Source: USCg-Taylor sp050740455 (GTDB lineage Bacteria > Pseudomonadota > Gammaproteobacteria > JACCXJ01). Taken from it: a DNA stretch of 64,000 bases. The DNA is taken from positions 1 through 64,000 of the forward strand of contig JBOIDF010000001.1 of assembly GCA_050740455.1 (NCBI GenBank), written 5' to 3'. Shown piece after piece: positions 9,121 to 17,472 of the stretch (position 1 is the first letter of the stretch; each line of letters begins with the position of its first letter). The notes below the pieces were generated by a model. It did no database searches. It was given only the letters and a program-made list of their open reading frames with translations, and was not told the DNA's origin. Both the position numbers and the translations under genes were made by a program.

Positions 9121-10329
9121 TTACTCGCCTCGTTGGATGACACGAAACAGCGTACGCGCTCCTGCACTAGATGCCGGTATCTCGACTGTGGCAGTCGATA
9201 GGTAATACTTGATGTCACCGAACGGCGCCAAAAGCTCATCGAGCTCTTGCGATTCAAACATGATGTCGAAATCACGTTGGTATTGCTGCGATTTGATATT
9301 CTCGTGGACTATGAGTAACCCGCCCGGGTTAAGTGATTTCCACGCCCGCTGTAGGGTCCGGGCGCGCCGTTCTCGCGGCACGTAAAGCAAAGACCCAACA
9401 AAGCTGATGATGTCGTATCGTTCCGGGAACGGATACTCCTCGGCGGGGGATAAAGCATAGCGCAAGCGACCCTTCAATTCCGTTTCAAAGTATCGGTAAA
9501 GAAAATTGCCGATGTATAGGTTGAACGGCGCAATATCGCAACAGACGGCCTGTTGTATTCCGGTCGAATGGTCGAGCAGCATTTCAGCACAGAGCAATCC
9601 ATATCCGCCCCCTACGTCACACAATGCTAGCCTGTTTCTTCTGGTTAAATATTGGTGGATGATGGCTCGGATGACGGCGCTCTTATAGGATATTCCCCAA
9701 CAATAATAGACTTGTTGCAAGAACGCGTCTTTGAGGGTTGTGGCGGCCAATCTGCTTTGAGAATCTACCCAATCGGTAGGCAGCAGGAAGTCATTAAAAA
9801 GCTCGAAGCTATCGTCGGTCGCACGCACGACTTGGCGATCGGGCCAAGAGTATTGCTCGATCGACACCCGTGTCACCGCGCTCAAAAACCAATCCAGCGT
9901 GGAAGGAGCGGATGGCGGGGCCGGTTCGGTAAAAACGCTCGCATAACTTGGATGGTTATCGTGTAGGTTAACCGCGCCAAGCTTTTCACGCAGTAACTCA
10001 GCCGACCAATAGCCCTTTTTTTGTGCCTCGGCGTGATTCGTTATGGGTAAGAGCAACTCTCCCCCGGGGTGTACCGATTTCAATAGGGACCTTAACAGGC
10101 ACGATCCCCAATTATTGGAGAATAGTCGAAGGCTGCGCCCAACCATAATCGACGCGAATGCTCTCGCGGGCATGGGAAACAAAATATTCCCCACGCCGGA
10201 CGGTTCCCACGGAAACCCGAGTGCCTCCGACGTCAGGGTGAAGCGTCGTGCGGATTTAAAATGATGATGAGGGAATCCTTGTTCATCGGCGTCTTTGTGA
10301 GCGATGTCGTAATGCAAGCTCGCGTGCAA
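9121..10329 (-). CDS. SAM-dependent methyltransferase (putative sugar O-methyltransferase)
   Basis: The product is a 402-residue protein. Its C-terminal half is a class I methyltransferase with LCDVGGGYGLLCAEML as the SAM loop, AVCCDIAPFN as the acidic strand, YDIISFVGSLLYV as motif IV and LNPGGLLIVHENI as the later strand. The N-terminal 170 residues are unassigned. The start is uncertain: TTG at 10329 is the first usable start codon, yet the frame stays open and protein-like for about 170 bases further upstream without ATG, GTG or TTG. It is the first gene of the five-gene leftward run and so defines the promoter side. Confidence 0.7.
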   Translation of the reverse strand: MHASLHYDIAHKDADEQGFPHHHFKSARRFTLTSEALGFPWEPSGVGNILFPMPARAFASIMVGRSLRLFSNNWGSCLLRSLLKSVHPGGELLLPITNHAEAQKKGYWSAELLREKLGAVNLHDNHPSYASVFTEPAPPSAPSTLDWFLSAVTRVSIEQYSWPDRQVVRATDDSFELFNDFLLPTDWVDSQSRLAATTLKDAFLQQVYYCWGISYKSAVIRAIIHQYLTRRNRLALCDVGGGYGLLCAEMLLDHSTGIQQAVCCDIAPFNLYIGNFLYRYFETELKGRLRYALSPAEEYPFPERYDIISFVGSLLYVPRERRARTLQRAWKSLNPGGLLIVHENIKSQQYQRDFDIMFESQELDELLAPFGDIKYYLSTATVEIPASSAGARTLFRVIQRGE

Positions 10330-10690
10330 GATGGTAAGTCCTCTTTTAGTCGAATCGGCGGAGGAGGTCAGTGCTGATGTTTTTTTGTCGCTTATTTCGC
10401 CGTCGGTTGCCGTTTCCGCGCATATTAATTGGGCCTCGCTCGTGTGTGATGCTGGTTGGAAAAAATTCCGGGCAAACCGTATACTACTAGCGTAGATTAT
10501 GAGCTAAGGCGACAACGGGACGGCGAAATACTAACAAAGTTCTCCTAATAAATATTGGAAGCAGGTTGCTCGTGTCAAACTCGATCAAGAATCTTTCTCA
10601 ATGCCAAGCAACGCTGGCCTGAATCAATGCTGTTTATAAATATTGTCACGATGCCGGGAGATCGTGATCGTCTATTCGAGTCAACTGCGC
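10330..10690. promoter_or_regulatory. Divergent intergenic region between the leftward glycan operon and the FkbM gene
   Basis: These 361 bases separate two divergently transcribed genes and must hold both promoters. It is AT-rich around 10480-10560. No confident -35/-10 pair could be fixed by eye. The minus-strand frame of the methyltransferase remains open through roughly 10330-10500, so part of this stretch may once have been coding. Confidence 0.4.
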
Positions 10691-11785
10691 ATGGCTGAAA
10701 TTGTACCATTGCCATCGAGACGATGGCGCAGGGCCGAAAATATTCTCAAGATTGCGCTAAGCAAACTGCGACGCAAGATGATGATCTTGCGTTCGGCCCT
10801 TTCGCCCGGTTCGACCCATGACGCTATGGATATCATGGTCCGGGTGCTGCGACTAAACGATCGGCAGATCAATAAGATTAAGATGCTTGCCGAAGTGCGT
10901 AACGAGTCGCTGGATACGACATTGCGCCGGACGCTGTCGAACTTAGTAAGCACCATACCTAAGCGCGTCGCACCTATGAACGTCTTGCGGGCGCTGGACT
11001 ATAGGGACATCCGCACGGAAGATGGCTTGGTAAGGATTGAGTTAAGCAACGGGCGCATCTTTTATAATTATCCCTCGCGTACCCGTTATGTGCATATCTA
11101 CGGAGCGCTACGCGATATCGTCCCTCGCGGTTTGAAAGCCGAAACCTATCAGCCGGCGACCGACGTCGTGAAAAGATATGCGTGGGGCGCCCATGGAGGT
11201 TATTTTCCGGGACCCGGTGGCGTCGTGATAGAAGGGGGGGCGTTCATCGGCCTCAAGGCAATCCGGATGGCCGAAGCGGTTGGACCCAGCGGAAAAGTCA
11301 TCGCTATCGAGATTGGACGCCGAAACTTCGAGGTCATGTGTCGCAATATCAATGCAAATGGCATGGAGCACATTATTACCCCACTGCACTGCGGCATCTG
11401 GAAAGAACCCGGTCAGATGGAGGCAGAGTTCGAATACGCTAATGCCTACCATCTGGCGAAACCTGATGAGCACGACTGGTGTACGCGCAAAGAAACGGTA
11501 GAAACTACGACGTTAGACGATATCATCGATCAACAACAACTGGAAACTGTTGATTATCTCAATCTTCAGTTGAATGGGGCAGAGTACGAAGGCCTGCTCG
11601 GTCTCAAACGGCGACTTAACGATGTGAAAATTCTTTATGTGGCAGCGTATTACACTCGTAACGGCGTACGCCAGGTCGAGGCGGTTTCAAATCTGCTAAA
11701 GAGCAAAGGCTGCAAGCTGCTGGTCGTGTCACCATTAGGTTCAATAACTGCCGTGACGCCCCGCTTCTCAGCAGGATATGGGTGA
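10691..11785 (+). CDS. FkbM family methyltransferase
   Basis: The FkbM-type signature is clear. VVIEGGAFIGLKAIRMAEAV is the SAM loop region, GKVIAIEIGRRNFEVMCRNI the acidic strand and helix, and ETTTLDDIIDQ followed by VDYLNLQLNGAEYEGLLG is the FkbM C-terminal hallmark. Family members O-methylate sugars, polyketides or peptides. ATG 10691 is the first ATG and gives 364 residues. GTG 10664 lies three bases after GGGAG and is a possible alternative. The N-terminal 120 residues are basic and unassigned. It stands alone on its strand, divergent from the glycan-modification run, and probably serves the same surface polymer. Confidence 0.8.
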   Translation: MAEIVPLPSRRWRRAENILKIALSKLRRKMMILRSALSPGSTHDAMDIMVRVLRLNDRQINKIKMLAEVRNESLDTTLRRTLSNLVSTIPKRVAPMNVLRALDYRDIRTEDGLVRIELSNGRIFYNYPSRTRYVHIYGALRDIVPRGLKAETYQPATDVVKRYAWGAHGGYFPGPGGVVIEGGAFIGLKAIRMAEAVGPSGKVIAIEIGRRNFEVMCRNINANGMEHIITPLHCGIWKEPGQMEAEFEYANAYHLAKPDEHDWCTRKETVETTTLDDIIDQQQLETVDYLNLQLNGAEYEGLLGLKRRLNDVKILYVAAYYTRNGVRQVEAVSNLLKSKGCKLLVVSPLGSITAVTPRFSAGYG

Positions 11786-11992
11786 GGGAGATACGACTAA
11801 CTTCCCGAGCCAGTGCGATGCGAGATCGTCGTAACCAAGGTGTGGAAACAATGAGAGGCAAAGCCTAAGATAGGCGCAGCCACTGGGCACACCTTTGATG
11901 ATTCGGATCTCGAAGATTTCACAAATTTGTACCAGCTCTCCGACTCTGATCGGGGTCGTTCCGACATCAAGGAATTTACGGTCAAACTCCAC
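11768..11992 (-). other. Unassigned open frame, possibly a gene remnant
   Basis: A minus-strand frame from GTG 11992 gives a 74-residue, protein-like sequence (FLDVGTTPIRVGELVQICEI early on, then LFPHLGYDDLASHW). It overlaps the end of the FkbM gene by 18 bases and has no clear ribosome site. Another minus frame is open just upstream (12048). I could not name a family; it may be a frameshifted remnant. Nothing else is visible between the FkbM stop and 12083. Confidence 0.25.
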
Positions 11993-12082
11993 ACAACTTC
12001 CGCTTTTGACGGTATCTTAGAAACTCCGGCCGAGCTGAAAGCCACCATTTAAGTATGTAGCGTAGTACGTTACACTACGAAA

Positions 12083-12368
12083 GTGATCCGAAGCTTCCGG
12101 CATAAGGGTTTGGCCGCCTTCTTTATGGAGGGCGACGCCAAAGGCATCCGGCAGGATCAACGGAAGCGATGCCAAATACGGCTGAACGCCTTATGCCGCC
12201 TCGACATTTGAGGATTTGAACATCCCCGGCTTTGACCCACACTTGCTACACGGCAAGCCCTCGCGTTACGCGATCAAGGTCAACGGGCCGTGGCGGATCA
12301 CCTTTGAATGGGTCGATGGCGATGCATGGCGCGTTGACTTGGAACAATTCACTGAGATTGAACAATGA
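12083..12368 (+). pseudogene. higB: higB-type toxin gene broken by a single-base frameshift
   Basis: From GTG 12083 the frame begins VIRSFRHKGLAAFFMEGD and runs to a stop at 12209-12211. Shifting by one base near 12191-12195 restores a HigB/RelE-like tail: TFEDLNIPGFDPHLLHG, then YAIKVNGPWRITFEWVDGDA, ending at TGA 12366-12368. That stop overlaps the higA ATG by the usual ATGA. The two halves together have the length and motifs of an intact HigB mRNA interferase of about 95 residues, so one extra base (real or a sequencing error) kills the toxin. The coupled order toxin-antitoxin is retained. Confidence 0.85.
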
Positions 12369-12688
12369 GCACGAAGCACGAGTATCCTGTCAAGCGTGAC
12401 CCGAAACTGCCACCGACGCACCCCGGCGAACTATTGAAGGAAGACGTGTTACCCGCCTTGGGTTTGTCGGTGTCGGAAGCCGCCCGTCAGTTGCGGGTAA
12501 GTCGTCAGACCTTGCACCGCATTTTGTCGGGTGCAATGGCGGTAAGCCCAGAGATGGCTTTGAAGTTGGGCCGGTTTTGCGGTAACGGTCCTGATCTGTG
12601 GCTACGCATGCAGATCGCCTATGACCTATGGCACGCCGAACGGCGGATCGGAAAAGAACTCAAGCTGATCCCGGGACGAGCGGCGTAG
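12365..12688 (+). CDS. higA: HigA family antitoxin (XRE-type DNA-binding protein)
   Basis: The 107-residue protein has the HigA opening PPTHPGELLKEDVLPALGLS, then a helix-turn-helix (SVSEAARQLRVSRQTLHRIL, roughly residues 37-56) and the family tail GPDLWLRMQIAYDLWHAE. HigA neutralises the HigB ribosome-dependent mRNA interferase and represses the shared promoter. Its ATG overlaps the stop of the broken higB. With the toxin frame disrupted it is either an orphan antitoxin or, if the frameshift is an artefact, half of a working pair. It could also act as an anti-addiction factor against a related toxin elsewhere. Confidence 0.88.
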   Translation: MSTKHEYPVKRDPKLPPTHPGELLKEDVLPALGLSVSEAARQLRVSRQTLHRILSGAMAVSPEMALKLGRFCGNGPDLWLRMQIAYDLWHAERRIGKELKLIPGRAA

Positions 12689-13070
12689 CGCAACGGCAAC
12701 ATCACGCCCCGCCCGAGGGCGAAACCGCTTTTCTTACTAGGTAGATCGTTTCTCCAATTCATTTACGTTATGGCAGTCTTGAATATCGCCTCGGAACGCT
12801 ATAGGTCGTCATACCTGCGAAAGCAGGTATCCAGGATTTATGCCGGTTTGCTGGATGCCAGCTTCCGCTGGCATGACGGCCGTTCTTGGAATTCAAGTCG
12901 TAAACGTTTATATAAAACACACTACTAGGAAAGCTACTGACCATCATGAACGCCATGCTGAAAAACAATAGCGCCTGGAACCCGAAAACCGCTTGACATG
13001 GAACACGGTTGCTCTCCCGGTGGGAGAGGGAGTTCTTAAATTTCAAATATTTGTGGCTAGGCTTTCGTCG
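12689..13070. repeat. Intergenic region with a REP-like pair of hairpins
   Basis: Between higA and the sugar transferase lie two adjacent palindromes. One is ATACCTGCGAAAGCAGGTAT at 12811-12830. The second, about 20 bases on, pairs ATGCCAGC with GCTGGCAT across a TTCC loop. The layout (GTCATxCCTGCGAAAGCAGG, then ATCCAG) matches the widespread intergenic REP-type repeats of proteobacteria. The rest of the stretch holds no recognisable gene. Confidence 0.6.
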
Positions 13071-13694
13071 ATGTCGGAAAGGCTTTCTCGCTCGAGGTGG
13101 GGCAAACAAGTTATGGACGTAATCGGTGCCTCGCTCGGGCTCGCCTTGAGTGCCTTGCCGATGCTCCTCATCGCCCTCTCGATCCTGGTGACGATGGGGC
13201 GTCCCATCCTCTTCCGGCAAACGCGCCCGGGATTGCGGAGGGTGCCTTTCGACATCCTCAAATTTCGAACGATGCGGTGCTCGGCGGGAGCCCTCAATGA
13301 GTCTGACGAAGCACGGCTCACGCCGCTCGGGCACTTCTTGAGGAGCTTGAGCCTTGATGAGTTACCCGAGCTTTGGAACGTGCTGAAGGGCGAGATGAGC
13401 CTGGTCGGTCCGAGGCCGCTGCTGATGGAATACCTCAATCTCTATTCCCCGGAACAAGCGCGCCGGCAGGAAGTGAAGCCGGGGATCACGGGCTGGGCCC
13501 AGGTCAACGGGCGGAACGCGCTCGGCTGGCGGGAGCGGTTTGAGTTGGATGTCTGGTATGTCGATCATCAAAACCTCTGGCTCGACGCGAAGATCCTTCT
13601 CCTAACCGCCGGCGCCATGCTGCGCCGGAAGGGGATCAACGCGGAGGGCCACGCGACCATGCCGCCCTTTAGGGGAAACAATGCCGGAGGGTAA
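13071..13694 (+). CDS. pglC: Polyprenyl-phosphate sugar-1-phosphate transferase (PglC/WbaP-type)
   Basis: The 207-residue protein is a monotopic phosphoglycosyl transferase. It has one N-terminal membrane segment (VIGASLGLALSALPMLLIAL), then FRQTRPGLRRVPFDILKFRT, the catalytic region around SLDELPELWNVLKGEMSLVG and PRPLL, and KPGITGWAQVNGRN. These are the family hallmarks. It moves a sugar-1-phosphate from a UDP-sugar onto undecaprenyl phosphate at the inner membrane, the first committed step of glycan assembly. ATG 13071 is chosen because it puts the membrane helix near the N-terminus; upstream in-frame codons add an unlikely extension. It overlaps pglD by 14 bases. With PglD, E and F next to it, the likely substrate is UDP-diacetylbacillosamine. 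Confidence 0.88.
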   Translation: MSERLSRSRWGKQVMDVIGASLGLALSALPMLLIALSILVTMGRPILFRQTRPGLRRVPFDILKFRTMRCSAGALNESDEARLTPLGHFLRSLSLDELPELWNVLKGEMSLVGPRPLLMEYLNLYSPEQARRQEVKPGITGWAQVNGRNALGWRERFELDVWYVDHQNLWLDAKILLLTAGAMLRRKGINAEGHATMPPFRGNNAGG

Positions 13695-14319
13695 TCCTGT
13701 ATATATTTTGGGCGCCGGAGGTCATGCCAAGGTCGTGGCGAGTACGCTGCTCGCGGCGGGATACCGCGGGGCGGGCTTTTTCGATGACGATGCCGGCAAG
13801 TGGGGACAGACCGTGTTGGGGCTGCCCGTGCTCGGAGATCTCAGCCAAGCACTGCGTATTGAGGGGGGGATGACGGCGGTCATCGGAATCGGCGACAATA
13901 AGCGGCGCCGGGAGATAGCCACAACCTATACGAATATCAAGTGGCTCAGTATCGTCCATCCCCGTGCCTATGTGCATCCTACGGTGCGGCTTGGCCGGGG
14001 AACGGTGATTTTCGCGGGTGCCGTGATTCAAGCGGACGCCCGGATCGGAGAGCATTGCGTCGTGAATACCCTGGCCTCCGTGGATCACGATTGTAACATC
14101 GGGGCGTTTGTGCACATTGCCCCCGGTGCTCATCTCGCGGGTAACGTCCTGGTCGGGGAGGGCGTATTGATTGGGCTTGGCAGCAGCGTGATGCCCCATG
14201 TGTCGATCGGGGCCCGCACGGTGGTCGGGGCCGGATCGGCGGTCGCCGGCAACTTACCTCCGGATGTGACCGCAACCGGCCTACCGGCACGTATTCTCAA
14301 GATCCGCCGACATGCTTAA
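13681..14319 (+). CDS. pglD: Sugar O/N-acetyltransferase, left-handed beta-helix (PglD-like)
   Basis: The 212-residue protein has an N-terminal Rossmann-like sugar-nucleotide domain (YILGAGGHAKVVASTLLAAG), then hexapeptide repeats from about residue 100. VDHDC, with His136 as the likely catalytic base, matches PglD/NeuD acetyltransferases, and GAGSAVAGNLPPDVTATGLP closes the helix. PglD acetylates the C4 amine of the UDP-4-amino sugar with acetyl-CoA. The gene overlaps both pglC upstream and the aminotransferase downstream (8 bases), so the block is one transcript. Other 4-amino sugars cannot be excluded. Confidence 0.88.
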   Translation: MPEGNPVYILGAGGHAKVVASTLLAAGYRGAGFFDDDAGKWGQTVLGLPVLGDLSQALRIEGGMTAVIGIGDNKRRREIATTYTNIKWLSIVHPRAYVHPTVRLGRGTVIFAGAVIQADARIGEHCVVNTLASVDHDCNIGAFVHIAPGAHLAGNVLVGEGVLIGLGSSVMPHVSIGARTVVGAGSAVAGNLPPDVTATGLPARILKIRRHA

Positions 14320-15436
14320 ACCGATCGCCATGTCCGCCGCGGATTTGGATGATACCGATCTGCAGGCAGTGCACGATGTGCTGCGTTCCGGCCGCCTGGC
14401 CCTCGGGCCCAAGGCGGAGGAATTCGAAAACCTCATGGCCGGCTATATTGGGGTCCGGCATGCGGTCGCGGTGAATTCCGGCACCGCGGCCTTGCATTTA
14501 ATCCTGTGCGCCTTGGGCATCGGTCCCGGCGACGAGGTGTTGGTGCCATCGTTTACCTTCGTCGCCAGCGTCAATGCGATCCTCTATGTGGGCGCGGCGC
14601 CGGTGTTCGTGGATATCGAGCCCGAGACCTACACGCTGGATGCGGGCGATCTGGAGTCCAAGATCACGCCCAAGACCAAGGCGGTCATGGCGGTCGATGT
14701 GTTCGGTCACCCGATCGAATGGGAGGATGTTTTAACTATCGCAGGGCGCCACGCTCTGGTCGTGATCGACGACTCGGCGGAAGCGCTCGGCGCGGAATAT
14801 CGGGGAGAGAAGATCGGCCGATTCGGTAGCGCCGCCGTGTTTGCGTTCTATCCGAACAAGCAGATCACCACCGGCGAGGGCGGCATCGTGGTCACCAACG
14901 ATGACGGCCTGGCCCGCGTAGTACGCAGCCTGCGCAATCAAGGGCGAGACGCGGAGCACGCGTGGTTGCAACATGAGCGGCTCGGGTACAATTACCGCAT
15001 GAATGAAATGTCGGCCGCCCTGGGCGTATCGCAACTACGAAAGATCGACCGCATCCTGTCGAGGCGGAATCACGTCGCGAAAATGTATACGGAGCGTTTG
15101 AGCTTACTCGATCTGGTGCGGCCGCCGGTGATCAAACCGCAGGTGACGATGAGCTGGTTCGTGTATGTGGTGACCTTGGCGGATGGGCTAGACCGCAACG
15201 CCCTGATCCATGCGCTGGAGCGGCAGAGCATTCCCGCGCGGGGATACTTTAGTCCGATTCATCTCCAGCCGTTCATTCGCGAGCGCTTCGGCACCAAGCC
15301 CGGGATGTTGCCCATCACCGAATCGGTGGCGAAACGCACCCTAGCCCTACCGTTTCACAATCGCATCACCGAAGCGCAGGTGGACCAGGTGGTTACAGGG
15401 CTTGAAGAAGCCGTGAAGCGTGGTAACGCGGCCTAA
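14312..15436 (+). CDS. pglE: DegT/DnrJ/EryC1 family sugar aminotransferase (PglE-like)
   Basis: The 374-residue PLP enzyme shows AVNSGTAALHLILCALGIGP for the phosphate-binding region, VIDDSAEALGAEYRG for the cofactor aspartate region, and FAFYPNKQITTGEGG, where Lys183 would form the Schiff base. It would aminate the 4-keto-6-deoxy sugar nucleotide made by the neighbouring dehydratase. Order and overlaps (pglD upstream, dehydratase 11 bases downstream) support the bacillosamine-type pathway. The exact sugar is inferred from the neighbourhood. Confidence 0.9.
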   Translation: MLKPIAMSAADLDDTDLQAVHDVLRSGRLALGPKAEEFENLMAGYIGVRHAVAVNSGTAALHLILCALGIGPGDEVLVPSFTFVASVNAILYVGAAPVFVDIEPETYTLDAGDLESKITPKTKAVMAVDVFGHPIEWEDVLTIAGRHALVVIDDSAEALGAEYRGEKIGRFGSAAVFAFYPNKQITTGEGGIVVTNDDGLARVVRSLRNQGRDAEHAWLQHERLGYNYRMNEMSAALGVSQLRKIDRILSRRNHVAKMYTERLSLLDLVRPPVIKPQVTMSWFVYVVTLADGLDRNALIHALERQSIPARGYFSPIHLQPFIRERFGTKPGMLPITESVAKRTLALPFHNRITEAQVDQVVTGLEEAVKRGNAA

Positions 15437-15447
15437 GAGGGGAACGC

Positions 15448-17334
15448 ATGTCCAAGCATTTGAAAACCTGGCACCTGCGCGCCGCCGCCTTCCTGCATGA
15501 TCTCATGATGATCCCGCTCGCCTGGCTGTGCGCTTATTGGTTGCGTTTTAATCTCGGGAGCATCCCGCAGGAATTCTTGACCGCGGGGGTCGGCGCTCTG
15601 TTCGTGGTCGTCCCCGTCCAAGCCGTCTTTTATTGGTATGTCGGCCTCTACCGGGGTGTTTGGCGTTTCGCCTCGCTGCCCGATCTCATGCGCATCGGGC
15701 AGGCGGTGCTAGCGGGCGCCCTCGTGTGCGCGGCGGTGTTGTTCATGGTCACCCGGCTGCAGGGAGTGCCGCGTTCGGTCTTTCCTCTCTATGCGATCAT
15801 TCTCGGGGGCTTGCTCGGTGGCCCGCGCTTCGCTTTCCGCTGGTTTAAGGACTATCACCTGCGCTCGCGCACCGGCCAGCGGGTCATCATCGTGGGTGCG
15901 GGGCAGGGGGGCGAATTGCTCATTCGGGACTTGATGCGCGATCCGGAATGCCGCTACCGGCCGGTCGCGTTTTTGGACGACGATCTCGCGAAATCGGGGC
16001 GCGAGATCCATGGCCTGCGGGTGCTGGGGACGAGCGATGACTTGCCCGCCGCGGTGGACCGCCTGGATGCGCGGATGGTGATGATCGCCATTCCCTCGGC
16101 CACCTCGCGTCAAATGAAGCGTCTGGTCGAGTTGGCGGAGCGCACCGGGTTGCCGGTGCGCACCTTGCCGAGCATCCATGACGTGATGGCCGGCCGCGCC
16201 GGGATGAATGATCTCCGCGAGGTGCTGATCGAGGACCTCCTAGGGCGCGAGCCGGTGGCGCTCAACTGGAACCTGATTCGATCCCGCCTCTCAGGAAAGG
16301 CCGTGTTGATCACGGGCGCCGGGGGCTCGATCGGCGCGGAGCTATGCCGTCAGATCGCTCAGTTGTCGCCGGGAAAGCTCGTCGTTCTTGATCACTCCGA
16401 ATTCAATCTTTATGAGTTGGATCTCGATCTCAAGACAGTCTTCCCGGACGTGGAGACGAGCTTTCATCTGTGTAATGTCTGCGATGAAGCCGCGGTGCGG
16501 CGCCTCATGCAGCGCCACGCGCCCGAGGTCGTGTTCCATGCCGCGGCCTATAAGCACGTGTCCATGCTCGAATCGCAACTGCGGGAGGCCGTACACAACA
16601 ATGTGCTCGGGACCAAGACCGTGGCCGAGGCCGCGCATGCCGCCCGGGTGAGCCAATTCGTGCTCATCTCGACGGATAAAGCGGTGAATCCCGTGAATGT
16701 CATGGGGGCCAGCAAACGCGCTGCCGAGATAATCTGTGAGAATTTGCAGCAACGCTCCGCCACCCGCTTTACGACCGTACGCTTCGGAAACGTCTTGGGC
16801 TCGGCGGGCAGTGTGGTGCCGTTATTTCGTAAACAGATCGGCTCGGGCGGCCCGGTCACCGTGACCCACCCGGAGGTCATGCGTTACTTCATGACCATCC
16901 CCGAGGCCTGCCAATTGATCATGCAGGCCGCCGCGATGTGCGAGAGCGGTGAAATTTTCGTGCTCGATATGGGAGAGCCGGTCAAGATCAGCGATCTCGC
17001 CGAGCAAATGATACGGCTCTCGGGGAAAGTCCCCGGCGCGGAGATCGAGATCGTGTATACGGGCCTGCGGGCCGGGGAGAAGCTCTTCGAGGAACTATTC
17101 CATGATCAGGAAGCCTTGCGCGCGACCAAGCACAAAAAGATTTTGCTGGCGCGTCACCGGCATGTCGATTCCAACGTGCTTAAATCGACCTTGGCGGAAA
17201 TGGCCGAAGCCGTGGCCCACTACGATGAGGCACGCTTACAGTCTTTGCTGCACCGCTTGGCGCCCGAATTCCCAACCCAGGCGGGCGAGAGCGCGACGGC
17301 CGCGGTGGTGCCGTTCACGCCCCGCGCGGGATAA
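15448..17334 (+). CDS. pglF: UDP-sugar 4,6-dehydratase, membrane-anchored (PglF/WbpM/CapD-type)
   Basis: The 628-residue protein has four N-terminal membrane helices (first about 140 residues), a CoA-binding-like Rossmann domain (VIIVGAGQGGELLIRDLM), then the catalytic SDR domain with TGAGGSIGAELCRQIA from residue 289. The active site reads ISTDKAVNPVNVMGASKR: Met419 replaces the usual SDR tyrosine four residues before Lys423, as is known for WbpM/PglF-type dehydratases, so this is a family trait. It would convert UDP-GlcNAc to the 4-keto-6-deoxy form, the first step of the set encoded here. It starts 11 bases after pglE and ends the operon. Confidence 0.9.
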   Translation: MSKHLKTWHLRAAAFLHDLMMIPLAWLCAYWLRFNLGSIPQEFLTAGVGALFVVVPVQAVFYWYVGLYRGVWRFASLPDLMRIGQAVLAGALVCAAVLFMVTRLQGVPRSVFPLYAIILGGLLGGPRFAFRWFKDYHLRSRTGQRVIIVGAGQGGELLIRDLMRDPECRYRPVAFLDDDLAKSGREIHGLRVLGTSDDLPAAVDRLDARMVMIAIPSATSRQMKRLVELAERTGLPVRTLPSIHDVMAGRAGMNDLREVLIEDLLGREPVALNWNLIRSRLSGKAVLITGAGGSIGAELCRQIAQLSPGKLVVLDHSEFNLYELDLDLKTVFPDVETSFHLCNVCDEAAVRRLMQRHAPEVVFHAAAYKHVSMLESQLREAVHNNVLGTKTVAEAAHAARVSQFVLISTDKAVNPVNVMGASKRAAEIICENLQQRSATRFTTVRFGNVLGSAGSVVPLFRKQIGSGGPVTVTHPEVMRYFMTIPEACQLIMQAAAMCESGEIFVLDMGEPVKISDLAEQMIRLSGKVPGAEIEIVYTGLRAGEKLFEELFHDQEALRATKHKKILLARHRHVDSNVLKSTLAEMAEAVAHYDEARLQSLLHRLAPEFPTQAGESATAAVVPFTPRAG

Positions 17335-17339
17335 GGCTG

Positions 17340-17470
17340 GTTAAAATCTATTCCCCGCGGTCTTGCCGCGGGGACCTTAGCGATGGGGTTTCCAAAGGGG
17401 AGAAGCGCAGCTCTCCCCTTTGGTCGCCCCACGGGGTTGCATACCCCGTGGTGGCGAAATCTAAATTGAC
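17340..17470 (+). repeat. 131-bp structured repeat, copy 1
   Basis: The stretch starts GTTAAAATCTATTCCCC and ends GCGAAATCTAAATTGAC. Inside are three nested palindromes (CCCCGCGG/CCGCGGGG, AAAGGGGAG/CTCCCCTTT and CCCCACGGGG/CCCCGTGG). The same 131 bases, with about three differences, occur in reverse orientation at 28192-28322. The near identity over a structured non-coding unit marks a mobile or recently copied element. Here it sits between the pglF and MBL-hydrolase genes, which converge on it. Confidence 0.9.
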
Positions 17471-17472
17471 TT

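Noticed and set aside
15448..17334. Met in place of Tyr in the PglF-type active site as a damaging mutation
   Set aside because: Met at this position is a known feature of the WbpM/PglF dehydratase family, so it is not a defect.
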